NCBI GenBank assembly: GCA_903921945.1
Contig: CAIXSC010000874.1
Span: 1 to 13,673 of the forward strand
Direction of reading: 5' to 3'
Source of the DNA: an uncultured Planctomycetaceae bacterium
GTDB lineage: Bacteria > Planctomycetota > Planctomycetia > Pirellulales > Pirellulaceae
Length of the DNA: 13,673 bases
Position numbers and translations under genes: made by a program. Each line of letters begins with the position of its first letter. The first letter of the stretch is position 1. The notes beneath the pieces are model-generated. The model saw nothing but the letters and a program-made list of their open reading frames with translations. It made no database searches and had not been told where the DNA came from. Below are positions 1 to 6,937 of this stretch, one piece after another.

Positions 1-354
1 GGTAAAGGCCAAGGCCAAGGCCAGAAGGGCCAGGGATTCGGCTCGAAGCGGCAACAGATGGGCAATGGATTGGGGAAGGGCCGCGGCGTGGGCGAACGGC
101 CGGAAGAGGACGCCGACGGCAAGTTTTACGACACGCGCGCTAAAACCAAGGTGAAGGCGGGCGAGGCGGTCCGAACCGGATTCGCGGATGGTCCCAACAT
201 CGCCGGCAAATCCACCGAGTCTGTGCGTCAAGAGGTCGCCGAGTCGCTACGCAGCGATCCTGACGCCTTGCCAGATCAAGTGCTCACTCGCAGCCAGCGC
301 GAACAGGCGCGCCAGTTCTTCGAAGGCTTGGGAAAAGGTCCTGCGAAGCCGTAA
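1..354 (+). CDS. C-terminal part of a Gly/Lys/Gln-rich hypothetical protein (5' end outside window)
   Basis: The reading frame is open from the first base and ends with TAA at 352-354, so this is the last 117 residues of a longer protein. It starts in a Gly/Lys/Gln-rich stretch (GKGQGQGQKGQG) encoded by a short GGCCAA-type repeat, followed by a charged part ending in ERPEEDADGKFYDTRAKTKV. The final 60 residues look folded and contain the segments GFADGPNIAGKS and SQREQARQFFEGL. An ATG lies at 58, but the frame upstream has the same composition and no ribosome-binding site precedes it, so it is probably internal. The layout resembles the C-terminus of long coiled-coil, glycine-rich planctomycete proteins of unknown function; that is from memory of the family and uncertain. 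No function can be assigned. Confidence 0.75.
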   Translation, partial: GKGQGQGQKGQGFGSKRQQMGNGLGKGRGVGERPEEDADGKFYDTRAKTKVKAGEAVRTGFADGPNIAGKSTESVRQEVAESLRSDPDALPDQVLTRSQREQARQFFEGLGKGPAKP

Positions 355-523
355 CGAAGAAGGCTTGCACGCTCGTAAAAGCTTGAAACCCGGCAACGGC
401 TTGATGCTGGGGAGGCTCTCAAACCGCCAAGGGCGAATGGCTCCGTATGCGGTTTTGGCAGCGCTGAGTGACCGTTCCCGCCGATGGCGTGGAACAGTTC
501 GATTGGTTTGAGAAGAAGACGCG

Positions 524-799
524 GTGAAGTCGCTTATGGCTGGAATCCACTGCCCGACCTGTCAGCGGTTGTTTGACCCTGGCGAGTTCAAGTTTGGGCC
601 GTTTTGTAGCGAACGGTGCCAGCAAATCGATCTTGGAAGATGGCTGCGGGAATCCTATTCTTTTGCGTTGACCAGGGATCCTGAAGACGGCGAAGCGCTC
701 GAAGGCGGCGAAGGGGAAGGATCGCGACGCGAGTCGTCCGCGCCGCCGCCGGCGATCCGAAAGTTCCGTTCCGCGGGGCGTCGCCGCGCCTCCCCGTGA
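524..799 (+). CDS. yacG: DNA gyrase inhibitor YacG-type zinc-binding protein
   Basis: A 91-residue protein with the YacG zinc finger: C10-P-T-C13 and C28-S-E-R-C32, followed by the family signature IDLGRWLRESY (35-45). YacG proteins bind one zinc through four cysteines; in E. coli the protein binds GyrB and inhibits gyrase. The core ends near residue 55. The remaining tail is acidic, then Ser/Arg-rich, and longer than in E. coli YacG (about 65 residues in total). The start is a GTG at 524, preceded by the purine-rich AGAAGAAG at 511-518. An in-frame ATG at 536 would remove four residues without touching the finger and cannot be excluded. The gene stands alone here, without the coaE neighbour found in many proteobacteria. 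No promoter is obvious in the 169 bp upstream. Confidence 0.9.
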   Translation: MKSLMAGIHCPTCQRLFDPGEFKFGPFCSERCQQIDLGRWLRESYSFALTRDPEDGEALEGGEGEGSRRESSAPPPAIRKFRSAGRRRASP

Positions 800-858
800 G
801 TCTTGTCGAGTTTGGCGATTCCCGTCGAGCTTGATGTCATGGGTTTGACCTTCAATCA

Positions 859-3393
859 ATGGCCCAGGGATTGGGCGGGAAGTGGCCTATGGGATGGGTA
901 AAGTCAAATCGCACGTCTATCCAACTTCGTCGCAAGCGGTCCATTGCCAATCGTCCACGGGTGATTTCGAGTCGCGTGGAGCGACTGGAGTCGCGGCGGG
1001 TGTTCGCCGATTTCGGGGATGCGCCAGAACCTTATCCCACGCTGTTGGCGGACAATGGAGCACGACACACGGTCGTCCCCGGATTTTTTCTCGGCGTCGG
1101 CGTCGATGAGGAGGCGGATGGAATCCCATCGCTGTTCGGGGACGGAGATGAGCAAGACGGGGTCCCGCCGGACGAGGATGGGGTCACGTTCCCTCAAGAA
1201 TTTGTCGCCGGCTCGCTCGTCGAGTTCCGGGTGTTGGCCAGCGCTGCGGGCAAGCTTAGCGTCTGGTTTGATTGGAACGCGGACGGCGATTGGGGTGACT
1301 CGGGCGAATTCGCGATTTCGGGCGTCGACATCCCGCTTGGCGAGCGAGTGTTTTCGATCCTTGTTCCGGCGTCCGCGAAGCTAAACAGCTATCAAGCCGC
1401 TCGATTTCGATTCAGCAGCCAAGCGATTCTCACGCCTACCGGTCCCGCACTCGACGGCGAGGTGGAAGACTACTTGCTTACGGTTTCATCGCGGCCCGAG
1501 TTGCGGGGGCGCAAGTTCAATGACTTGGACCGCGACCATGTGCGTGATGCTGGCGAACCTTATCTCAATGGATGGGTCATTGAAGCGGTGGATATCGAAG
1601 GTCAGACGGTGGCCACGGCGACCACCGCCGATGTCGATCTGGATGGCAACGGAACGATCGATATCGAAACGGAACGCGGGGTTTGGCAGCTTTTGGATTT
1701 GCCGGCGGGCGATTACACGATCCGCGAACAGGGGCGTCCCGCGCACATTCGCACCGCGCCCGATCTAACCGCGTTCATGACGGGGCGGAGCGGGCCGAGT
1801 CCAAGCGGTTCGTCCGCCGTGGGCTTTATGTCGCTCTCGTACAACGCGTCGACGAATCAAGTCGCCTTTCAACTCGATTACGATTCGCTGATTGGGCTCG
1901 TGCAATCGATTTCCTTGCGCGAGGGAACGGTGTTGCAGAACGGAGCGGTCGTCGCGGACTTGCTGACCGCCGCCGGTGCGGCGCCCGGGGCCCAGGGGCC
2001 GCTGAGCGGCCAACTCACGCTCGACGGCGCCACGCTCGCGAAACTGCTCGCGGGCGAGCTGTACGTGGATATCGCGACGGATACCTTTCCCGAGTTCGGC
2101 GAGCTGCGTGGGCAGGTCTTGCCTGGCCGCGATTATCAAGTTTCGCTGGGGCTGTATACGCAACTGCTCGGCCTCGATTTCGGAGGCTACACGTCCGAGT
2201 CTCAAAGCACTGTATATCCAGCGACCCAAGGCCAGGTGATGTTGGCCTTGCCGGATTTGAGCACCGCGACGTTGCCGCTCCTTGGCTCGTCCACGTTTAA
2301 ACTTTATATCGCGAACGACGGCAGCGCCGGGGACTTCGACCGCGATGGCCGCGAGGAGGCCGCCCTGGAACTCACCTCGCTCGCACTCCGGGGATACTCG
2401 ACCTTCGGCCGGGTCGATATTGCGCTGCAACCTGCGAGTGCTTCAGCAGGGCTCGTGGAAGAGCGTGTCAACGCGACTCCCACCAAGCTTGATCTGCCGC
2501 CATTCACCATCGCCGGCGGCGCGGACACTCAAATCTCGTTCGAAGTGCTTGTGTCTATCACCAGCAGCAACCAGCCTCCTGTTGTGCTCCGGTCCGCGAA
2601 GCCAGTGGTGTTGTCAGGGCTGGCTACCGGATTTCCGATGGCGTTCGGCGAAACGCTGGCCGGCATGGAATCGATCGATTTAGTGGACATCAACGGAGCG
2701 CCAACGTCGGTGCGGTTGAGCAGCGTGTCGCTGACTCCAAGCCCACAGTTCCCGTGGCGGAATCCTTCCCAGTCGCTCGATGTCAATAATAACAACGTCA
2801 TTGAGCCGCTTGACGCCTTGTTGGTGATCAACGAGCTCAATAATCCTCAGTATTCCAATCAAAACGCCTTGCCGCGCCCCGTTAGTCCTTCGCTATCCAC
2901 ACAACCTCTGTTCGACGCCAACGGCAACAATTTTATCGATCCGCAGGACGCCCTGCTCATCATCAATCGGCTCAATGGCACCGGCCCCGGCGCCGAGCCG
3001 GCGGAAGGGGAAGCTATCGATCTTGAAACCCCGCTATTCGCACCTCCGGCGACGACGATTCACACCGGCGAACTGCTCGCAGGCGCGTTCCCGGCCAGCG
3101 CGTTGCCGGCCAGCTCGTTCCCATCCAGCGGATTACTGTCCAACGACGCGTCGCGATTCGTTTTTCGGGCGCCCAGCGCGGCAGCTCCCCACTCGACGAC
3201 GTTGGACTCGCCCTGCATCGCGGTTTTGCCAGCCTTGGCGACCGATCCAGGCGTGGGGAACGCCATCGCCTTGGCCTCCACCCTTTCCACGGTTCATGAC
3301 GCGGCGATCGCTTCGTTGATGGAAATCGATGATTGGAACGAGGAGGATGGGCAGGGAACCGATGCGATCGAGCCGTTCCCGGATGGCGTTTAG
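859..3393 (+). CDS. Exported multidomain protein with GEVED, SdrD-B-like, CHRD and dockerin-type repeats
   Basis: An 844-residue protein, probably secreted or surface-bound. A basic N-terminus is followed by VERLESRRVFA (40-50), which resembles the LEPR-type motif at the start of many large exported planctomycete proteins. Next come a GEVED domain (DFGDAPEPYP at 51 to GEVEDYLLTV at 209), an SdrD-B-like fold (about 213-300) with a calcium-type loop at D260-D268, and a CHRD-like domain (about 318-422, ending ELRGQVLPG). The middle, to about 630, is not recognised. Two dockerin-type calcium loops lie at D641-D652 and D686-D697, each followed by an LLxIN-Ls helix. A low-complexity tail of about 135 residues closes the protein. 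No cohesin partner is visible. The ATG at 859 has no ribosome-binding site; the in-frame ATG at 889, behind GGGCGGGAAG, may be the real start and gives a cleaner basic N-terminus. Domain calls are by eye. Confidence 0.88.
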   Translation: MAQGLGGKWPMGWVKSNRTSIQLRRKRSIANRPRVISSRVERLESRRVFADFGDAPEPYPTLLADNGARHTVVPGFFLGVGVDEEADGIPSLFGDGDEQDGVPPDEDGVTFPQEFVAGSLVEFRVLASAAGKLSVWFDWNADGDWGDSGEFAISGVDIPLGERVFSILVPASAKLNSYQAARFRFSSQAILTPTGPALDGEVEDYLLTVSSRPELRGRKFNDLDRDHVRDAGEPYLNGWVIEAVDIEGQTVATATTADVDLDGNGTIDIETERGVWQLLDLPAGDYTIREQGRPAHIRTAPDLTAFMTGRSGPSPSGSSAVGFMSLSYNASTNQVAFQLDYDSLIGLVQSISLREGTVLQNGAVVADLLTAAGAAPGAQGPLSGQLTLDGATLAKLLAGELYVDIATDTFPEFGELRGQVLPGRDYQVSLGLYTQLLGLDFGGYTSESQSTVYPATQGQVMLALPDLSTATLPLLGSSTFKLYIANDGSAGDFDRDGREEAALELTSLALRGYSTFGRVDIALQPASASAGLVEERVNATPTKLDLPPFTIAGGADTQISFEVLVSITSSNQPPVVLRSAKPVVLSGLATGFPMAFGETLAGMESIDLVDINGAPTSVRLSSVSLTPSPQFPWRNPSQSLDVNNNNVIEPLDALLVINELNNPQYSNQNALPRPVSPSLSTQPLFDANGNNFIDPQDALLIINRLNGTGPGAEPAEGEAIDLETPLFAPPATTIHTGELLAGAFPASALPASSFPSSGLLSNDASRFVFRAPSAAAPHSTTLDSPCIAVLPALATDPGVGNAIALASTLSTVHDAAIASLMEIDDWNEEDGQGTDAIEPFPDGV
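3085..3129 (+). repeat. Three 15-bp in-frame tandem units in the dockerin protein tail
   Basis: Three consecutive 15-bp units (GCGTTCCCGGCCAGC and variants) encode AFPAS, ALPAS and SFPSS in the low-complexity tail after the second dockerin loop. The copies differ by a few bases, so this is an old, short duplication. Confidence 0.6.
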
Positions 3394-3397
3394 ATGG

Positions 3398-3412
3398 CGC
3401 TCGGAAAGAGCG
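3398..3412. terminator. Possible weak hairpin between convergent genes
   Basis: CGCTC-GGAAA-GAGCG forms a 5-bp stem with a 5-nt loop, extendable by two G-U pairs on the plus strand. It sits in the 31-bp gap between the stop codons of the dockerin protein and the EboE-like gene. No T-run follows on either strand, so it would be at best a weak or factor-assisted terminator. Confidence 0.25.
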
Positions 3413-3424
3413 TTAAGCACGCGT

Positions 3425-4630
3425 CTAAAGCAGCTTCGTTTTTCCGGCCAGCAACTGGCGAGTGGCGATCAACTCGCGTGCCAACCCGTCCACGAGCGAC
3501 ACCGGGTCGGCGCCGGGCATGACCGGCCAAGTGTAGGTTTCCACTTCGATATGGGGCGTGTAATCGAGTTGCTGGATGGCCCCGAGAGCACGCTCGAGTT
3601 CGGGCCGCGTGGTACGCAGCACTCCAATGCGGTCGGCATCCACAGGGACATGAAAATGAACTCGCCATGGCCGCGCCGCGAGGAACTCGGGCGATGGCGA
3701 ATCGAGGAACTCGGCGGTCAAATCGGCTAGCCGAGCCACTTTGCCTGTCTGTGGGCAGCGTCCCATCGTCTGGTGCAAATACCGTGGTTCCACAAACGCG
3801 CGGAGCGCATCGCGCTGGGCCGGATCGAGCGGATCGGCGACTTCCACGGCGCAACTGACTTGCACTTTATGGATGCGGATCCCGGCGGCGGTCAGGGCGT
3901 GGATCGCCGCCGCCGCATCCTCGAATTCCACTGCTTGGTGGCAGACATCGTAGCAAACACCGAGATGGCGCCGCGCGACCGCGCCGCAGCCAGCCCGCTC
4001 GGCCACTTGATACAAACGCTGGAAAAACGTGATCGTCTCCGGCGTCGTTTCGAAGAGGCAAAACGGTTCGGGTTCGAGCGCCACCCGAATCAACTTGCCT
4101 GTCGTTTGGGCCAGTCGATCGAGATCGGTGGCTAATCCCAGCAACTGGGAAATGGCCGCGTCGAAGAATTCGGCCGGATAATGGAAGCCTTTGAATCCGA
4201 GCGGCAGGGTCGAAATACTGCCTTCGGGCAGGTCGCCGAGCAAACCGGCAAGCACGGTCGCGCAGCGGAACGTGTATTCCCGCCGCCGAGAATCGGCCCA
4301 GTCCGGCAGATAGACATTCTCTTTCACGCGCTGGCTATGAAAGTCGCCGAACGGAAATGCGTTCAGGGTGTAGCACCGCAGTCCGCGGCGTTCCAGGGAC
4401 TCGGCGAGTTCAGCGATGCCCGCTGGCGCCGCCACCACCTGCGCGATGGCGGTCGCCGGCAGCCACAGGCCAGCCGCGATCTCCAAATGACTCGCCGCGC
4501 GAATCGGCAGCGTGTAGCGATCGAGCATCGGCGCAACGTCCGCCGCCTCGCGGCACGGATGCACGTTGGTGCAGTAGCTCAGCGGCAGTTCGAGTCCCGG
4601 AGAGTTCGACGAAGGCATGGTATGGGACAT
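3425..4630 (-). CDS. eboE: EboE-like metabolite traffic protein (TIM-barrel, xylose isomerase-like fold)
   Basis: A 401-residue protein that I recognise as EboE by its N-terminal LSYCTNVHP (18-25) and YTLNAFPFGDFH (87-98). EboE belongs to the ebo gene set, which has been linked to export or trafficking of a precursor compound in cyanobacteria and other bacteria; its enzymatic role is unknown. The fold is expected to be a xylose-isomerase-like TIM barrel. Candidate metal or substrate ligands are E186 and E188 (LEPEPF), D228 with H231 (CYDVCH), K255 and Q257 (HKVQVS), H325 and H327 (VHFHVPV) and E364 (IEVETYTW). The gene begins 2 bp after the sulfatase stop codon, so the two are almost certainly co-transcribed and perhaps translationally coupled, as there is no good ribosome-binding site. 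A second ATG lies at 4618. No eboA, eboB, eboC, eboD or eboF is present in the window. Confidence 0.85.
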   Translation of the reverse strand: MSHTMPSSNSPGLELPLSYCTNVHPCREAADVAPMLDRYTLPIRAASHLEIAAGLWLPATAIAQVVAAPAGIAELAESLERRGLRCYTLNAFPFGDFHSQRVKENVYLPDWADSRRREYTFRCATVLAGLLGDLPEGSISTLPLGFKGFHYPAEFFDAAISQLLGLATDLDRLAQTTGKLIRVALEPEPFCLFETTPETITFFQRLYQVAERAGCGAVARRHLGVCYDVCHQAVEFEDAAAAIHALTAAGIRIHKVQVSCAVEVADPLDPAQRDALRAFVEPRYLHQTMGRCPQTGKVARLADLTAEFLDSPSPEFLAARPWRVHFHVPVDADRIGVLRTTRPELERALGAIQQLDYTPHIEVETYTWPVMPGADPVSLVDGLARELIATRQLLAGKTKLL

Positions 4631-4632
4631 GG

Positions 4633-6603
4633 TTAGCGAGCCGCACTTAAGACGACATTCGAAAGGACGGTGTGAGCGCCGCTAGCTTGTTTAGCAGTCC
4701 CGGCGTTTTGCGCCGGATTGGTGTTGGCCGGCTCGTCCTTGCCCGCACGGTTGGTGCCCGAATCTTTCTTGCCAGGATTGTCTTTCCCGGGATTGTCTTT
4801 CCCGGGATTGTCTTTCCCGGGATTGTCTTTCCCGGGATTGTTTTTCTCGGGATTGTTTTTCTCGGGATTGTTTTTCTCGGGATTGTTCTTGCCAGGATTG
4901 TTCTTGCCAGGATTGTTTATGCCGGGATTGTTTTTGGCTGGATTCTTTTTCGCGGGATTGTTTTTCGCGGGAGGGCCGAGGCGGATTTCTGTTTCGGCCG
5001 GATCGGGGTCGGGCACTTTGAGTTCGCGCCGCAGCCGGTCGAGTTCCGCGTGGAGCCGCTTCGCGGTCTCGGCGTAGGCCGGATCGCCGTAGACGCTACG
5101 CATTTCGCGCGGATCCTTCTCCAGATCGAATAGCTCCCACGCGTCCACCTGGGGCTCGTAAAACCGCACGAGTTTATAGCGGCGGTCCACGACCCCATAA
5201 TGACGCCGCACGGAGTGTGGACCGGGGAATTCGTAATAGTGGTAGTAGAAAGACTGGCGCCAGTCCTGGGGTGTTTGCCCGCGGAGCAGCGGCGCGAGGC
5301 TTGGACCTTGCAAATCGGCCGGGGCCGCGACGCCCGCTGCCTCCAGGAAGGTCGCGGCGAAATCGACATTGCTGACCAAGTCGTTGTTCACCGACCCGGG
5401 CTTCGCGACACCCGGCCAACGAACGACGAGCGGCGTGCGGAGCGATTCCTCGAAAATCCAGCGTTTGTCGAACCAGCCATGTTCACCCAGGAAGAAACCT
5501 TGGTCGGACGAGTACATGACGATGGTGTTGTCGGCCAGTCCTTCGTCGTCGAGGAATTGCAAGAGTCGGCCGACGCTCTCGTCGACCGCTTTGATGCATC
5601 CGAGGTAGTCATGCAGGTAACGTTGATAACGCCACTTGACCAAGTCCCGGCCCTGCGGGTTTTGTTTTCGAAACGCTTCGTTCCGCGGGCCATAATAGGC
5701 GTCCCATTGGGCCCGTTGTTCCGCATTCAATTGGGCGGGCGTGGCGAGCTTCGCGTCGAGCGGCGTGAAGGTCTGGGCAAGCGTCATGTCTTGCTCGCGT
5801 TCCGCTTTGCCACGGCCGGCATAGTCGTCGAACAGCGTGTCCGGTTCCGGATAGACGCGGTCGCCGTTGTGGCCGAGGTGTCGCAAGGCGGGCGCCCATT
5901 CGCGGTGCGGCGCCTTGTGCTGGCACATCAGCATGAACGGCTTGGTTTTATCGCGGCCTTTAAGCCATTCCACGGACAGGTCGGTGATGATGTCGGTGAC
6001 GTAGCCTTGATGTTTCACATTCTGGCCGTCGCGGATCATCGGCGGGTTGTAGTACACACCCTGGCCCGGCAGGATGTGCCAGTGATCGAAACCGGTCGGT
6101 TCGCTCACCAAATGCCACTTCCCGATGACCGCCGTCTGGTACCCGGCGCCGCGCAAGAGTTTCGGAAACGTGGTTTGAGTGCCGTCAAATCGGCTGTTGG
6201 TATTGTTGTAGAAGCCGTTGGCGTGGCTGTATTTCCCGGTGAGCACCGTCGCGCGGCTCGGGCCGCAAATCGAGTTCGGGACTAGGCAGCGATCGAATCG
6301 CACGCCCTGCTTCGCGATCCGGTCAATGTTCGGCGTATCCAGCAACCGCCGCGACTCGCCGTACGCGCTGACCGCTTGCCACGCGTGATCGTCCGAGAAG
6401 ATAAAGACGATATTGGGGCGGCGGGCAGCGGTCGTCGTCCCTGGAACTGCGGCTTTCGTGGAGTTCGCGGCGACCGTGTCATCCGCGGCGACCGCGAGAT
6501 TCGTAAAGGTCGCGAAAGCGATGGCGTAGAGCGCGATCGCCGTGGCGATCACCAGAGTCTTCGCCGCGTGTTTCGCAGGAGCGTCGGTGGTGTCGAGACG
6601 CAT
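4633..6603 (-). CDS. Secreted sulfatase (formylglycine-dependent, S1 type) with a pentapeptide-repeat tail
   Basis: A sulfatase of 656 residues from the chosen start. A signal peptide (about 14-40, ending LAVAADD) leads to the core: PNIVFIFSDDH (63-73) with D71/D72 as metal ligands; C113-G-P-S-R117, whose cysteine is converted to formylglycine; GKWH (161-164); HKAPHREW (229-236); and SDQGFFLGEHGWFDK (366-380). The C-terminal domain (about 450-530, with YYHYYEFPG and KLVRFYEP) is the usual one of this class. The HKAPHREW segment recalls GlcNAc-6-sulfatase-like enzymes, but the substrate cannot be read from sequence. The enzyme probably acts in the periplasm on sulfated glycans. After the domain come 13 pentapeptides of the type GKDNP (546-610) and a disordered end. 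The frame extends to an ATG at 6696, but those 31 residues would precede the signal peptide and lack a ribosome-binding site. The gene leads a pair with eboE. Confidence 0.93.
   Translation of the reverse strand: MRLDTTDAPAKHAAKTLVIATAIALYAIAFATFTNLAVAADDTVAANSTKAAVPGTTTAARRPNIVFIFSDDHAWQAVSAYGESRRLLDTPNIDRIAKQGVRFDRCLVPNSICGPSRATVLTGKYSHANGFYNNTNSRFDGTQTTFPKLLRGAGYQTAVIGKWHLVSEPTGFDHWHILPGQGVYYNPPMIRDGQNVKHQGYVTDIITDLSVEWLKGRDKTKPFMLMCQHKAPHREWAPALRHLGHNGDRVYPEPDTLFDDYAGRGKAEREQDMTLAQTFTPLDAKLATPAQLNAEQRAQWDAYYGPRNEAFRKQNPQGRDLVKWRYQRYLHDYLGCIKAVDESVGRLLQFLDDEGLADNTIVMYSSDQGFFLGEHGWFDKRWIFEESLRTPLVVRWPGVAKPGSVNNDLVSNVDFAATFLEAAGVAAPADLQGPSLAPLLRGQTPQDWRQSFYYHYYEFPGPHSVRRHYGVVDRRYKLVRFYEPQVDAWELFDLEKDPREMRSVYGDPAYAETAKRLHAELDRLRRELKVPDPDPAETEIRLGPPAKNNPAKKNPAKNNPGINNPGKNNPGKNNPEKNNPEKNNPEKNNPGKDNPGKDNPGKDNPGKDNPGKKDSGTNRAGKDEPANTNPAQNAGTAKQASGAHTVLSNVVLSAAR
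4775..4969 (-). repeat. 13-copy 15-bp tandem repeat inside the sulfatase gene
   Basis: Thirteen contiguous 15-bp units, each starting GGATTG or GGATTC on the plus strand, encode pentapeptides on the minus strand. In protein order they are AKNNP, AKKNP, AKNNP, GINNP, two GKNNP, three EKNNP and four GKDNP. The four GKDNP units are identical at DNA level, as are the three EKNNP units, so block-wise duplication was recent. The plus-strand reading of the array (hydrophobic FPGIV-type repeats) is a shadow. Confidence 0.95.
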
Positions 6604-6822
6604 GGAATCAGTTCCCGGATAGAGATGACGACCGTTACCGTCCACATGCCATACCGGCCCCTGAGAGCGTCGCGGGGCAGGCCTGGGTGTATCCATGAAA
6701 AATCGGCTGCCAGCGGTTGGAATGCCGTGGCAAACGAAAGAGCGACGCCCGGAGGCATCGCCCTGTGACTCGTGCTTGCGTTGGCGGAAGACTGGCCCGC
6801 AGCGTCGGCGGGCGGTCGTGCT

Positions 6823-6849
6823 GAGTTATCCGCGCCGAGTTATCCGCGC
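6823..6849. repeat. Two direct 13-bp repeats, period 14 bp
   Basis: GAGTTATCCGCGC occurs twice, separated by one base, in the spacer upstream of the sulfatase. Two spaced identical sites can be a regulator-binding pattern. TTATCCGCG is close to a DnaA box but has two mismatches to TTATCCACA, so that reading is weak. Confidence 0.5.
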
Positions 6850-6891
6850 TGGGCCGGGCCGGTCGCCGAGGCGTACCGGCCCTCTTTCAAC

Positions 6892-6909
6892 CCTAGCGAG
6901 AACGAGGGC
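6892..6909. repeat. Imperfect palindrome CCCTAGCGAGAACGAGGG
   Basis: CCCT and AGGG pair around AGCGAGAACG, about 30 bp beyond the MFS transporter stop codon in its direction of transcription. A wider pair, GGCCCTC to GAGGGCT, also overlaps it. It could be a transcription-end hairpin for the transporter or one copy of a dispersed palindromic element; there is no T-run. Confidence 0.4.
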
Positions 6910-6937
6910 TCAACGCCGCCGCTCGCGACCGGTCGGC

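Larger units (their letters stand above)
6604..6937. other. 334-bp spacer between the MFS transporter stop and the sulfatase start
   Basis: The spacer must hold the sulfatase promoter, but I see no convincing -35/-10 pair on the minus strand. It contains two direct copies of GAGTTATCCGCGC (6823-6835 and 6837-6849) and an imperfect palindrome around 6892-6909, described separately. The sulfatase frame stays open up to an ATG at 6696, so part of this stretch could be coding if that start were used. No separate small gene is supported. Confidence 0.6.

Noticed and set aside
419..859. Minus-strand frame of 146 codons opposite yacG
   Set aside because: The plus strand has the complete YacG zinc finger; the antisense product is Arg/Ser-rich and unrecognised.
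4672..5133. Plus-strand hydrophobic FPGIV-type repeat protein
   Set aside because: It is the reverse reading of the sulfatase 15-bp array; hydrophobicity arises from the complement of Lys/Asn codons, and no start signal supports it.
5200..6285. Plus-strand frame of 361 codons opposite the sulfatase
   Set aside because: The opposite strand has all sulfatase motifs in one uninterrupted frame; this frame shows no recognisable motif.
6604..6696. 31-residue N-terminal extension of the sulfatase
   Set aside because: It would place a polar, Pro/Arg-rich stretch before the signal peptide and has no ribosome-binding site; the ATG at 6603 is preferred.
6823..6849. DnaA boxes or a replication origin
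   Set aside because: TTATCCGCG differs from the box at two positions, only two copies exist, and there is no AT-rich unwinding region or dnaA/dnaN gene.
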